From Sphingobacteriaceae bacterium (GTDB lineage: Bacteria > Bacteroidota > Bacteroidia > Sphingobacteriales > Sphingobacteriaceae), in the NCBI GenBank assembly GCA_947458875.1, contig CANGZD010000004.1:62001-126000 (forward strand): DNA of 64,000 nt, read 5' to 3'. A model generated the notes under the pieces. It worked only from the letters and a program-made list of their open reading frames with translations. It did no database searches and was not told where the DNA came from. Positions 1 to 8,827 of this stretch are shown here, piece by piece. The first letter of the stretch is position 1. Each line of letters begins with the position of its first letter. The translations under genes and the position numbers were made by a program.

Positions 1-780
1 CAAATAAACTGCCGGTGCGGCAAAAAACAAACTATCAAATCGATCTAACAAACCACCATGACCCGGTAAAAGGCCTCCGGAATCTTTGGTGCCAAGGCTT
101 CTTTTTAACATCGATTCGGAAAGATCGCCATAGGTACCGGCCACGCTACAAATGAACGCCACAATGAGCCAATTTGTTGGATTTATTTCTTTAAAATAAT
201 TGCTGAGGAGAAATCCTGTCAATAAAGAAAATAACAAACCTCCGGCAAAACCCTCCCATGATTTTTTGGGAGAATGGCGTTCAAATAATCGGTGTTTGCC
301 AAATTTAACACCTATAACGTAGGCGCCCGAATCATTAGCCCAAATCAAGAGCAGCAAGCCCAAGGGTACTTGGTAGCTGTAATCACCCGAAAGAAAAGCG
401 AGCGCATAAAAAAAGCAAAAGGGCAGAACTACGTACACCGGACCAAAGACAGTGTAGGCAATATTTTGAAATGGCAACTCGCTTTTACGATAAAGCTCCT
501 GAAAATAAATGAAGAGGATGATCGGAAACAGGAGCAAGAGGTTGTTGGCTTCAAAACCCTCCTTCACGCTTGCGATTGCCATCAAATACACCATTAATCC
601 TAGAAATAAGCCAGCTCCCTTAGTAAGTTCACGTTTTTCCGATTCTAAAAGCCGGTAAAACTCTAAGAGACAAGCAGCGCTGAGCAACCAATAAAAAAAG
701 GTAAAAATTGCTGACCCAAAAAAGAAAGAAGACAGCATGATAGCGGCAAAAAAGAAAGCGGTTACAGCCCGTTTTTTCAT
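1..780 (-). CDS. cdsA: Phosphatidate cytidylyltransferase, partial (3' end beyond window start)
   Basis: Reverse-strand translation from ATG at 780 (MKKRAVTAFFFAAIML...) is multi-TM and ends in ...GTKDSGGLLPGHGGLLDRFDSLFFAAPAVYL, the CdsA signature; missing from the ORF track because it runs off the edge. Confidence 0.93.
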   Translation of the reverse strand, partial: MKKRAVTAFFFAAIMLSSFFFGSAIFTFFYWLLSAACLLEFYRLLESEKRELTKGAGLFLGLMVYLMAIASVKEGFEANNLLLLFPIILFIYFQELYRKSELPFQNIAYTVFGPVYVVLPFCFFYALAFLSGDYSYQVPLGLLLLIWANDSGAYVIGVKFGKHRLFERHSPKKSWEGFAGGLLFSLLTGFLLSNYFKEINPTNWLIVAFICSVAGTYGDLSESMLKRSLGTKDSGGLLPGHGGLLDRFDSLFFAAPAVYL

Positions 781-986
781 GTATTATTTAGTTGTTGATG
801 AATGAGGGTTTTTGCAGTAGTCCAATCGGCTTGGTGTACCAATATCGACACTTCTCCAAATTGATAAGAGGAGTCTTTCTGATTCAAAACAACCGCCTCA
901 ATTTGATTCGCCACTAAAACTTGCTTCAAGAGTTCTGCTTTGAATTGATCGTTACTACTATAAACTTTTTGCCAGCTCGGTTCCAT
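777..986 (-). CDS. DUF2007 domain-containing (putative signal-transducing) small protein
   Basis: 69 aa, MEPSWQKVYSSNDQFKAELLKQVLVANQIEAVVLNQKDSSY..., DUF2007-like; stop overlaps cdsA start (ATGA). Confidence 0.75.
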   Translation of the reverse strand: MEPSWQKVYSSNDQFKAELLKQVLVANQIEAVVLNQKDSSYQFGEVSILVHQADWTTAKTLIHQQLNNT

Positions 987-988
987 TG

Positions 989-1897
989 CTAATTTGTGTA
1001 AAGGATTGTTTTTTTTGCTTTGGCGTACTGGTAAAATATCAATAATCCGACAAATGTTAGTAACAAATTGATGAAATATAAATACAGCGGACCTTGGGGA
1101 GCACTTTCCAAAGCATCTGTCGAAAGCCCCTGTTGCTGATAGCTATAAGCTAGCACGATGATGCCGGCATTGTTCATAAAATGGGCCAGTATCGGTATCC
1201 ACAAGCTATTGCTCCACACCAGCAGGTAACCAAACATGCCGCCCAACAACATGCGGGGTAAAAACCCATAAAACTGTAAGTGGATGGCGCTGAAAATGAT
1301 GGCACTGATCCAAATCCCCCAATGGTAATTGTTGAATAAGCGGGTGAAGAGGGGTTGTATGCTGCCGCGGAATATCATTTCTTCGCCAAGTGCGGGTAAA
1401 AGGGCGAGCATTAACAGGTTAATTATCAGGTCGCCTATACCATTCATGGTGGTTAATTGTTTAACCAATTGTAGGGTTTCTTCTTCTTTTTGGCGCATCC
1501 AGTCTTCCAAAGTTTTCAAAAAATCTGGTAGTTGCATTTGTTTGTTCAACTGGATGACCCATTCGAGTGGTGCGGAAGAAGAAATGACAACCGCAATAGT
1601 TAAAATAAGATAAACAGGAAGGAGCCGGGTGTTGAGTTTTAAATATTGAGGGGCCGAAATCGAGGAAAACCGGGGGAAAAACCAAGCGGGTGCTATAAAC
1701 GTGCCAATGGAAAGACTGCTTTGTAAGATCCGTAAAAAACCAATATGATCTGGGTTGGAGATGTATTCGAAACCATAAATTAAACCAGCAATCATCACGC
1801 CCAACATCCCAAAAATGGCCGATCCGCCTATCATCAGCAAAATCAAAATAGCAAATAAATACAAAGGATGACGTTGTGGTGGCCTGATTTCAGACAT
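989..1897 (-). CDS. CPBP family intramembrane metalloprotease
   Basis: Multi-TM, GEEMIFRG (EExxxR) and later HFMNN motif; start placed at internal ATG (MSEIRPPQRHP) because the ORF-track TTG start overlaps a TAnnTTTG promoter element. Confidence 0.85.
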   Translation of the reverse strand: MSEIRPPQRHPLYLFAILILLMIGGSAIFGMLGVMIAGLIYGFEYISNPDHIGFLRILQSSLSIGTFIAPAWFFPRFSSISAPQYLKLNTRLLPVYLILTIAVVISSSAPLEWVIQLNKQMQLPDFLKTLEDWMRQKEEETLQLVKQLTTMNGIGDLIINLLMLALLPALGEEMIFRGSIQPLFTRLFNNYHWGIWISAIIFSAIHLQFYGFLPRMLLGGMFGYLLVWSNSLWIPILAHFMNNAGIIVLAYSYQQQGLSTDALESAPQGPLYLYFINLLLTFVGLLIFYQYAKAKKTILYTN

Positions 1898-1914
1898 GAT
1901 CTGTTGATATTTCT

Positions 1915-1922
1915 TAATTTTG
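1915..1922 (+). promoter_or_regulatory. Candidate Bacteroidota -7 element (TAATTTTG) for dusB
   Basis: Matches TAnnTTTG, about 38 nt upstream of the dusB ATG. Confidence 0.35.
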
Positions 1923-1933
1923 TCTATTGAAAA

Positions 1934-1941
1934 CAAAAATA
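1934..1941 (-). promoter_or_regulatory. Candidate Bacteroidota -7 element (TATTTTTG) for the CPBP gene
   Basis: Reverse complement of CAAAAATA; matches TAnnTTTG, about 36 nt upstream of ATG at 1897. Confidence 0.4.
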
Positions 1942-1959
1942 GCGAATTGATTTAGCTAA

Positions 1960-2952
1960 ATGTCGGTTAAGATTGGAAATATAGATTTAGGAGAATTTCC
2001 GCTGTTGTTGGCACCCATGGAAGATGTGAGCGATCCGCCATTTCGTTATGTGTGCAAGCAAAACGGCGTAGATATGATGTATACAGAGTTCATATCTTCC
2101 GAAGGGTTGATTAGGGATGCGGCTAAAAGCAAGCAAAAGCTCGACATCTTTGAATATGAACGGCCCATAGGTATACAGATCTTTGGGAGCCAAATCGAAA
2201 CCATGCGTGAAGCAACGGTAATTGCTTCGCAAGCCAATCCAGACCTAATTGACATAAACTATGGCTGCCCGGTAAAGAACGTAGCCTGCCGCGGTGCTGG
2301 TGCCAGTTTGTTACAGGATATTGATAAAATGGTGGCCATGACCAAGGCGGTGGTTGAGAGCACCCATCTGCCGGTTACTGTAAAAACGAGACTGGGTTGG
2401 GATGATCATACTAAAAATGTGTATGAAGTGGCCGAACGTTTGCAGGATGTGGGTATTAAGGCTTTGACCATTCACGGTAGAACCCGTGCACAAATGTATA
2501 AAGGTCAGGCCGACTGGACCTTAATCAAAGAGATTAAACGCAACCCAAGGATACAGATTCCGATTTTTGGAAATGGAGATGTGGATGGAGTAGAAAAAGC
2601 AGCCAATTGGCGTTTAGAATATGAAGTGGACGGGATTATGATTGGCAGAGCGGCCATTGGCTATCCATGGATTTTTAGAGAAATCAAACATTTTTTCAAA
2701 ACCGGTGAACAGCTTGCCGGACCAACAATAGAAGAGCGGGTATCAGTTTGCCGCACGCATCTTCAAAAATCAATTGAATGGAAAGGTGAAAAAACCGGTA
2801 TTTTTGAAATGCGCAGACATTATTCTAATTATTTTAAAGGAATTGCAAACTTTAAAGAATACCGAATGAAGCTGGTATCCTTAGAGAAAGTTTCCGATAT
2901 TGAAGAAGTGTTAGATGAGGTTGCTGCAAGCTTTGAAGATGTTTTGGCTTGA
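1960..2952 (+). CDS. dusB: tRNA-dihydrouridine synthase (DusB-type)
   Basis: LAPMEDVSDPPFR, DINYGCPVKNV, CRGAGASLL, TIHGRTRAQMYKG, GNGDV, GRAAIGYPWIF motifs. Confidence 0.95.
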   Translation: MSVKIGNIDLGEFPLLLAPMEDVSDPPFRYVCKQNGVDMMYTEFISSEGLIRDAAKSKQKLDIFEYERPIGIQIFGSQIETMREATVIASQANPDLIDINYGCPVKNVACRGAGASLLQDIDKMVAMTKAVVESTHLPVTVKTRLGWDDHTKNVYEVAERLQDVGIKALTIHGRTRAQMYKGQADWTLIKEIKRNPRIQIPIFGNGDVDGVEKAANWRLEYEVDGIMIGRAAIGYPWIFREIKHFFKTGEQLAGPTIEERVSVCRTHLQKSIEWKGEKTGIFEMRRHYSNYFKGIANFKEYRMKLVSLEKVSDIEEVLDEVAASFEDVLA

Positions 2953-2976
2953 TTTTGGCACACAAAAGGAACTGAA

Positions 2977-3363
2977 ATGGTGACTCAAATTACAGAAGGT
3001 GTAAAGGTTTCGGTCGAAACCGTTTATCAGTCGGAATATTCCAATCCGGCTCAGGAGCACTTTATGTTCGCTTATAAAATTACGATCGAGAACCTGAGCG
3101 ATTATACGGTTCAACTAATGCGCCGCCATTGGTATATTTTTGATTCAAACGGAACACTGAGAGAAGTTGAGGGTGAAGGAGTAGTTGGAGAACAGCCAGT
3201 AATTGAACCGGGTGAGAGCCATGAATATGTGTCGGGGTGTAATTTAAAAACCGATATGGGCAGTATGAAGGGGGCTTATCTGATGAGACGACTGATGGAT
3301 AACCAATCCATTCGGGTTAATATTCCCGAATTTCAGTTGATAGCACCCTATCGCCTTAATTAA
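2977..3363 (+). CDS. apaG: ApaG domain protein (Co2+/Mg2+ efflux protein ApaG)
   Basis: 128 aa, VSVETVYQSEYSNPAQEHFMFAYKITIENLSDYTVQLMRRHWYIFDSNG...VVGEQPVIEPGESHEY. Confidence 0.93.
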   Translation: MVTQITEGVKVSVETVYQSEYSNPAQEHFMFAYKITIENLSDYTVQLMRRHWYIFDSNGTLREVEGEGVVGEQPVIEPGESHEYVSGCNLKTDMGSMKGAYLMRRLMDNQSIRVNIPEFQLIAPYRLN

Positions 3364-3392
3364 AAAAAGCCCCCATTTCTGGAGGCTTTTTT
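3363..3392. terminator. Bidirectional rho-independent terminator between convergent genes
   Basis: aaaaagcc...ggcttttt hairpin with A/T tracts on both sides. Confidence 0.7.
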
Positions 3393-3395
3393 AGC

Positions 3396-6300
3396 TTAGC
3401 GCTGGATCATTAATTTTTGACTATACATTTCTCGATCTCTTTTCAGGCTGATAAGATACAAGCCGGGAGGGTAGGCCGACACGTCTATTGAACGACCATC
3501 CCACGGTTTAAGCAATAAGCGCATACCATCGGAATTGTGAATCTCCAGTGTAAAATTATCCGCCGTTGTGCCTTTTAAGCTTAAATCTACCCAATTGCTG
3601 GCGGGGTTGGGGTAGATTGTAAGGTTGACCGATTCAATATTGAGCTGATCATCGGAAGGCGCTGGTTTTTCAGCTACAGGATCAGACATTTTCATGTAAT
3701 AACTATCTTTCTTCAGATTAACTAAAATATCTATACCGTTTTTAGAGAGAACAGGGTCACCGTTAAACTTTTCGTGACCGTTAATTCCATTTCCACATGG
3801 GGTTCCGCTAAGTAAAGCCCGGTTACCCAAATAAATATAGATCCTGATTTTACTCAATCCATCAATTGTTGAAGCCCCATTGGGTACTTTAAAATTTAAA
3901 AAGAAGTTTTTTTGCTGCAAATCATAAAGCGCATTAAAGCCCTCCTCCATTTCAAAATAACCGTCTCTGTTAAAGTCTATCCAAACAAAGCGCAAAATTT
4001 TGGATAAACAGCTGGGGTCAATCGTTGGGTCATCGCAACCCAGACCAACCGAATTGTCGTTTTTATCTTCTTTTGCCTGTTTCAAACCCGACTTCATTGA
4101 AAACATTTCGAATCCATAAGGATATTCTGTATCACAATTACCAGAAAACGTGTTGGTATAGGCCGCATCAGGATATAATTGCACCCCTGATTGGGGTAAG
4201 AGGCTAAATGCCAGTGAATAGCTTTGGCCGCCCTTCAGGGTAATTTGGCTCCAATCTACCTCATTTTGCTGCAGAGCAGGGTTGGCTTTTGCTATGGTGT
4301 CTTTTGTACATTCGAGAAGAGAGAGTTTTTTAAATGCAAGCCCCTGGAACTTTGGTTTAACCTTTTTAAAGTCATCTGAAGTCCAGTTTTGAATGGGGCA
4401 ATAATCCCCCACTTCTATCGTATAATCTTCCATGTATAATGGGGTTTTATTGGCTATTTGATCATAACAACCTTCCCAAATAGGATTTGCACTTAAAATT
4501 ACCCTCAGTATCGTTTTGGTGCCTTTAACTATGGGGGGTATGCTAATTAGCCCCTTAATTGAATTGCCTTGAGCGCTAAAAATGTTCTCTCCAGCTTCAA
4601 ATAGATCATTTCTATTAATATCCATCCATACGGTCCAATAGCATGTTGGGGGAAGTGTTTCATACGTTATAGCAGAAGCCTTTAGCATCAGCTCATACTC
4701 GTAATTGCTTTTGGTTGCAATGGTTAAATAGGTGTAATCTCTGTATCCACCCTGGAAGTCGTTGTTTTTTTCATTTTGAATATTGGCTAAACTGAATTTA
4801 CTGGCATAAAAAATGCTTTGATAATCTGCGGGTGGGGTACACGGGCTTAAGGTGGTCCATGTGGGCTCCAAGCCCACCGCTTTCCAGGCCTCATTAACCG
4901 AACTGGCTTCTGGTGAATTTTCGCCAAAAATTGCCTTTGCGGCCAAACTGGTTTGGAGTGCGAATTGGTAGAAATTTGTATAACGTCCCAAAAAATGGGT
5001 GGTAGTGAAGTAAATAAGGTCTGCGGCTTTATCCATGCCAATACCACTTACATTTACTGTAACCGATGGGTCGTTTTCGAGTGTTTTGGTTCCGCCTTCT
5101 GTTAGCAAAAAGTACCAGTGGGAAATAACAGTAGAGTTGACATGTTCATCGTCTGGATGTACATCCCAATAACTTCCTTTATAAAAATCGGGATAGTTTT
5201 TGGAATTGGGGTTTTGAGCATCTCTTATAATACTATACCCGGTTATATTTTGAAAATATTGCTGAAACTCATCGTTACCAGCAGTGGTTTTCCAGTCGTT
5301 ACCATTCAATGCATTGTACACTTGCTCGTCTATATCAAAATTTCCTTGGTAGGGGTTTTTTTTGAGGTGCTGATCTGCGAGTGTGTAGGCCCATATATCA
5401 CTCAAACCCTCGTTTAAAGAACCAGATTCATTGGGTCCAGCCAATAAACCAGACTCACTGACCGTTACGGCATGAGCATATTCGTGATAAACTGTTTCCA
5501 AATTGGGCGAAACTTTTATTTCGGGCTCAATCATTCCATCATCGTAGGTGAAAAACAGTGACTCTCCCCGATCGTAAAACGAGCCGACATTTTTTAGTTT
5601 GAGCACATAGGAGCTCAGCGGAGAATGCATATTATCATAACCCAATCGACTGTGTTTTGATAAAAAATAGCTGTAAGCATATTCTAATCCGTAATGTACC
5701 CTGGTGGCTATTTCATAGCCGCCCTCAAACGTTCTGAAATCACCTATTCCTCCAATATTAAACGGGCTGGCAAATTCTATTTTTGCGCCCGAAGGGTTAA
5801 ACGAATTATCAATGCTTTCCAGTCCAAGGGTATGAATTTTACCTGCAATGTCATTAAGATAAAAGTGTAATGCCTGGTTGTCATAAGAACCCACGGTGGT
5901 CCTTTGCACACCGTTTACTTTTACCCACAAATCTGCTGTTTGCAGGTTATTATTGACCGTAACCCTATTTGTGATTTTCGAATAAGAATCAGGTGTTTCG
6001 GTACCGTGGTCTTTGTTAAGTAATTGCTGGGTTTTAACCAAAGACCCATCGATGGCATTTACGAAAACCTCCTCTTTTTGAAAGGGATGAAGGGTAAAAA
6101 TTTCAAATTTGTAGGCGATACAAGCTTCATCGGGCAAGAAGACTAATTCGCCCTTTGGTAAATAGGATGCGGAAGGATCTTGGGTTCGATCTTTCAAGCT
6201 TTTTTCCATCTGTACATCCTGCCAGGCAAATTTTTTGTGGGTCCAGCTGGATATCACTTTACTCAAGGCCTGCCCTGAGGTAAGTTTTGTTCTCACCGAA

Positions 6301-6656
6301 TTTTCTTGTTTTATGGGCGTATAATCCTGTAAAACATAAACGGGCTTGCCCCGACGTTTCAAGACCCTTATTTCAGCTCCTTCCACCTTGATGCCCTTGT
6401 AGTGTAAATCATAAATTTCAGTCTCAAAAACCCCCGATTTGTCTTTTTTAATTTTCGACTTCACAAAAACCTGATCTTTATCCGGATGTAATAAACGGCT
6501 TAGTTGATCATCTGGGATTTCTCCGCCATTTTCAAAAGAAAGAACATTTTGAATTTTTTTAGACTTTTGAGGACGGGTCAACGGGTCTCCCACCCGCTGT
6601 CCACTGGCAGTCCATAGCCAGCCCATTGCCAAAAGGCATGTAAACATTTTTTTCAT
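3396..6656 (-). CDS. Secreted M4 (thermolysin-like) metallopeptidase with FTP-like propeptide, GEVED-like domains and T9SS type A sorting domain
   Basis: HEYAHAV plus NEGLSDIWAY zinc motifs; DINRNDLFEAGE and DFNRDGYFEMEEG repeats; C-terminus NLTIYPNPASNWVDLSLKG...GLYLISLKRDREMYSQKLMIQR. Confidence 0.88.
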   Translation of the reverse strand: MKKMFTCLLAMGWLWTASGQRVGDPLTRPQKSKKIQNVLSFENGGEIPDDQLSRLLHPDKDQVFVKSKIKKDKSGVFETEIYDLHYKGIKVEGAEIRVLKRRGKPVYVLQDYTPIKQENSVRTKLTSGQALSKVISSWTHKKFAWQDVQMEKSLKDRTQDPSASYLPKGELVFLPDEACIAYKFEIFTLHPFQKEEVFVNAIDGSLVKTQQLLNKDHGTETPDSYSKITNRVTVNNNLQTADLWVKVNGVQRTTVGSYDNQALHFYLNDIAGKIHTLGLESIDNSFNPSGAKIEFASPFNIGGIGDFRTFEGGYEIATRVHYGLEYAYSYFLSKHSRLGYDNMHSPLSSYVLKLKNVGSFYDRGESLFFTYDDGMIEPEIKVSPNLETVYHEYAHAVTVSESGLLAGPNESGSLNEGLSDIWAYTLADQHLKKNPYQGNFDIDEQVYNALNGNDWKTTAGNDEFQQYFQNITGYSIIRDAQNPNSKNYPDFYKGSYWDVHPDDEHVNSTVISHWYFLLTEGGTKTLENDPSVTVNVSGIGMDKAADLIYFTTTHFLGRYTNFYQFALQTSLAAKAIFGENSPEASSVNEAWKAVGLEPTWTTLSPCTPPADYQSIFYASKFSLANIQNEKNNDFQGGYRDYTYLTIATKSNYEYELMLKASAITYETLPPTCYWTVWMDINRNDLFEAGENIFSAQGNSIKGLISIPPIVKGTKTILRVILSANPIWEGCYDQIANKTPLYMEDYTIEVGDYCPIQNWTSDDFKKVKPKFQGLAFKKLSLLECTKDTIAKANPALQQNEVDWSQITLKGGQSYSLAFSLLPQSGVQLYPDAAYTNTFSGNCDTEYPYGFEMFSMKSGLKQAKEDKNDNSVGLGCDDPTIDPSCLSKILRFVWIDFNRDGYFEMEEGFNALYDLQQKNFFLNFKVPNGASTIDGLSKIRIYIYLGNRALLSGTPCGNGINGHEKFNGDPVLSKNGIDILVNLKKDSYYMKMSDPVAEKPAPSDDQLNIESVNLTIYPNPASNWVDLSLKGTTADNFTLEIHNSDGMRLLLKPWDGRSIDVSAYPPGLYLISLKRDREMYSQKLMIQR

Positions 6657-6793
6657 ATTTGCGTTAATTTTATAACCGAAAATTAACCGAAAATTAATTT
6701 TTGATTATAAAAAACTAACAAATATTAACATGAATTGTTTTATTTTTTCTTATAAATTAATTTATGACTCTGGAATAGCCTTATAAAACATAA

Positions 6794-6822
6794 AAGCCCC
6801 GAAAACTTCCGTTTCGGGGCTT
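6794..6822 (-). terminator. Rho-independent terminator downstream of the YugP-like gene
   Basis: aagccccgaaa/tttcggggctt stem followed by a T tract on the minus strand. Confidence 0.75.
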
Positions 6823-6847
6823 GTGTCATTGAATAAATGCCAAGTTT

Positions 6848-7537
6848 TTAGTCGCGGCGGTTAAACAACATGCTGGCGTAATAAAGCAAAGTGGCCAAAG
6901 AACCCAATGCCGCTACCACATAGGTCATGGCGGCCCACCAAAGTGCATCTTTTGCCTGACCGTGTTCTTCGGTATTGCCGGCCATTACACCTCCATTCGT
7001 ATTTAACCAGGCCAAAGCCCGGTTACTGGCATCAAATTCTACCGGTAGGGTAATAAAGCTAAACAGGGTGACTAGCGCCAATGCTGCAACACCCACCGTT
7101 AGAACAATATAATTACCAGAAAAGGCCATCAACAGCACACCAATCATTAAAGTCCATTGTACCAGCGAGGAAGCAACGCTTACCACCGGCACCATAGAAG
7201 AGCGGAATTGCAACCAAGAATAGGCTTTAGCGTGTTGCACAGCATGGCCACATTCGTGAGCGGCCACCGCAGCGGCAGCCACACTCTTACCATGATAAAC
7301 TTCGGGGCTCAGGTTGACGGTTCTGTCTGCAGGATTATAATGATCGGTAAGTTGCCCTTCTACAGAGATGATTTTAACATCGGCTATGCCGTGATCGGAC
7401 AACATTTTTTCCGCAATATCTCTTCCGCTTAATCCGGAACTTAAACCAATTTCAGAGTAGGTTTTGAATTTACTTTTAAAACGCCACTGTACGATGAAAC
7501 TTACAATCGCCACGGCTATTAACAAGAATAATCCCAT
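6848..7537 (-). CDS. YugP-like zinc metallopeptidase (membrane)
   Basis: AVAAHECGHAVQHAKAYSWLQFRSSMVP, VEFDASNRALAWL; start placed at MGLFLL. Confidence 0.87.
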   Translation of the reverse strand: MGLFLLIAVAIVSFIVQWRFKSKFKTYSEIGLSSGLSGRDIAEKMLSDHGIADVKIISVEGQLTDHYNPADRTVNLSPEVYHGKSVAAAAVAAHECGHAVQHAKAYSWLQFRSSMVPVVSVASSLVQWTLMIGVLLMAFSGNYIVLTVGVAALALVTLFSFITLPVEFDASNRALAWLNTNGGVMAGNTEEHGQAKDALWWAAMTYVVAALGSLATLLYYASMLFNRRD

Positions 7538-7588
7538 AATTTTCTTTTTTATTGTTTGATAAATATAAAAAGCTTTAATCAAAAAGTA

Positions 7589-7607
7589 TTCCGCATTTAA
7601 AGCGGAA
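7589..7607. promoter_or_regulatory. Palindrome TTCCGC-atttaaa-GCGGAA in a divergent intergenic region
   Basis: Perfect 6-bp arms around a TTTAAA centre, 22 nt upstream of the 7629 ATG. Confidence 0.35.
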
Positions 7608-7628
7608 AATGATTTTTACCTTTAAGAG

Positions 7629-8774
7629 ATGGAAAAATCGTTTTCTTTCTGGGAGCAGAAGAGTTTTCTTGAAAACTTTGATGTATTGGTGGTGGGTGGT
7701 GGATTGGTAGGTTTAATGGCAGCCTATCAGACCAAAAAGCAGAACCATCTACTCAAAGTGGGCGTATTAGAAGCTGGTTTTTTACCGAGTGGCGCCAGCA
7801 CAAAAAACGCGGGTTTTGCTTGTTTTGGAAGCATTTCGGAAATGTTGGATGAGCTAGAAAGCACCTCTGAAGAAGAATTGATGGGGGTAGTAGAGCTTCG
7901 CTGGCAAGGGTTGCGGTTACTGCGTGAAATTTTAGGTGATGATGCCATAGATTACTTACCCTATGGCGGTTTCGAGGTTTTTAAAAAGAGCGATCAGGAT
8001 TTTGCGGGAAAATGCCAGGAGCAGATCGGTCATTTTAACAGACTGCTGGCACCCATTACAGGCAGCACTGACATTTATGCCACTGTAGGACCAGTATTTA
8101 TTGGTGAACAGGGATTGGGTGATGTGCATTCGGTGATTCAAAACAAACTGGAGGGACAGTTGGATACCGGAAAAATGATGTTGAGTCTTCAGAGACTGGT
8201 GCAGGAAGAAGGTGTTTTACTTTTTACTAACTGCAAGGTAGAAGAAATAGAGGCCGGCAGCCCACATCATACCGTTCACACCAATCAGACCAAATTTATC
8301 ACTCGAAAAATCATTCTGGCAACCAATGCTTTTAGTAAATCGCTGTTTCCCGAATTAAACATCGTTCCCGGCAGGGGACAAGTGTTGGTAACCAGCCCAA
8401 TTCCGGGTCTGAAATTACGCGGGGCCTTTCATTATGACAGGGGTTATTACTATTTCCGAAATATTGGAGATCGCGTCCTAATTGGGGGTGGTAGGAACTT
8501 GGATTTTAAAGCTGAAGAAACCACCGAACAGGGGTTAACAAGCTTGGTACAAAACAAGCTCGAGGAATTGTTGTATGAGGTGGTTATGCCTGGACAAAAG
8601 CCAGAGATCGAGTACAGATGGAGTGGGATCATGGCCTTTGGCGATGAGTTAAAACCGCTCATCGGCGAAGTGGTACCGGGAGTTTACAGCGCCATTCGCT
8701 GCAACGGGATGGGGGTAGCCATGGGTAGCCAGATGGGTAAAAAGGTGGCCGAGCTGGTACTTTCTTCTTTATAA
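7629..8774 (+). CDS. FAD-dependent oxidoreductase (DadA/glycine oxidase-like)
   Basis: VLVVGGGLVGLMAAYQ, GASTKNAGFACFG, PGRGQVLVTSPI, YYYFRNIGDRVLIGGGR. Confidence 0.88.
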   Translation: MEKSFSFWEQKSFLENFDVLVVGGGLVGLMAAYQTKKQNHLLKVGVLEAGFLPSGASTKNAGFACFGSISEMLDELESTSEEELMGVVELRWQGLRLLREILGDDAIDYLPYGGFEVFKKSDQDFAGKCQEQIGHFNRLLAPITGSTDIYATVGPVFIGEQGLGDVHSVIQNKLEGQLDTGKMMLSLQRLVQEEGVLLFTNCKVEEIEAGSPHHTVHTNQTKFITRKIILATNAFSKSLFPELNIVPGRGQVLVTSPIPGLKLRGAFHYDRGYYYFRNIGDRVLIGGGRNLDFKAEETTEQGLTSLVQNKLEELLYEVVMPGQKPEIEYRWSGIMAFGDELKPLIGEVVPGVYSAIRCNGMGVAMGSQMGKKVAELVLSSL

Positions 8775-8827
8775 TTTACCGCTCTCGATGGCATATTTTA
8801 GTAATTTAGCCTTATAAACAGACAAAA

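Noticed and set aside
292-597. 101-aa plus-strand ORF
   Set aside because: Antisense to cdsA, whose reverse-strand translation is clearly a real protein.
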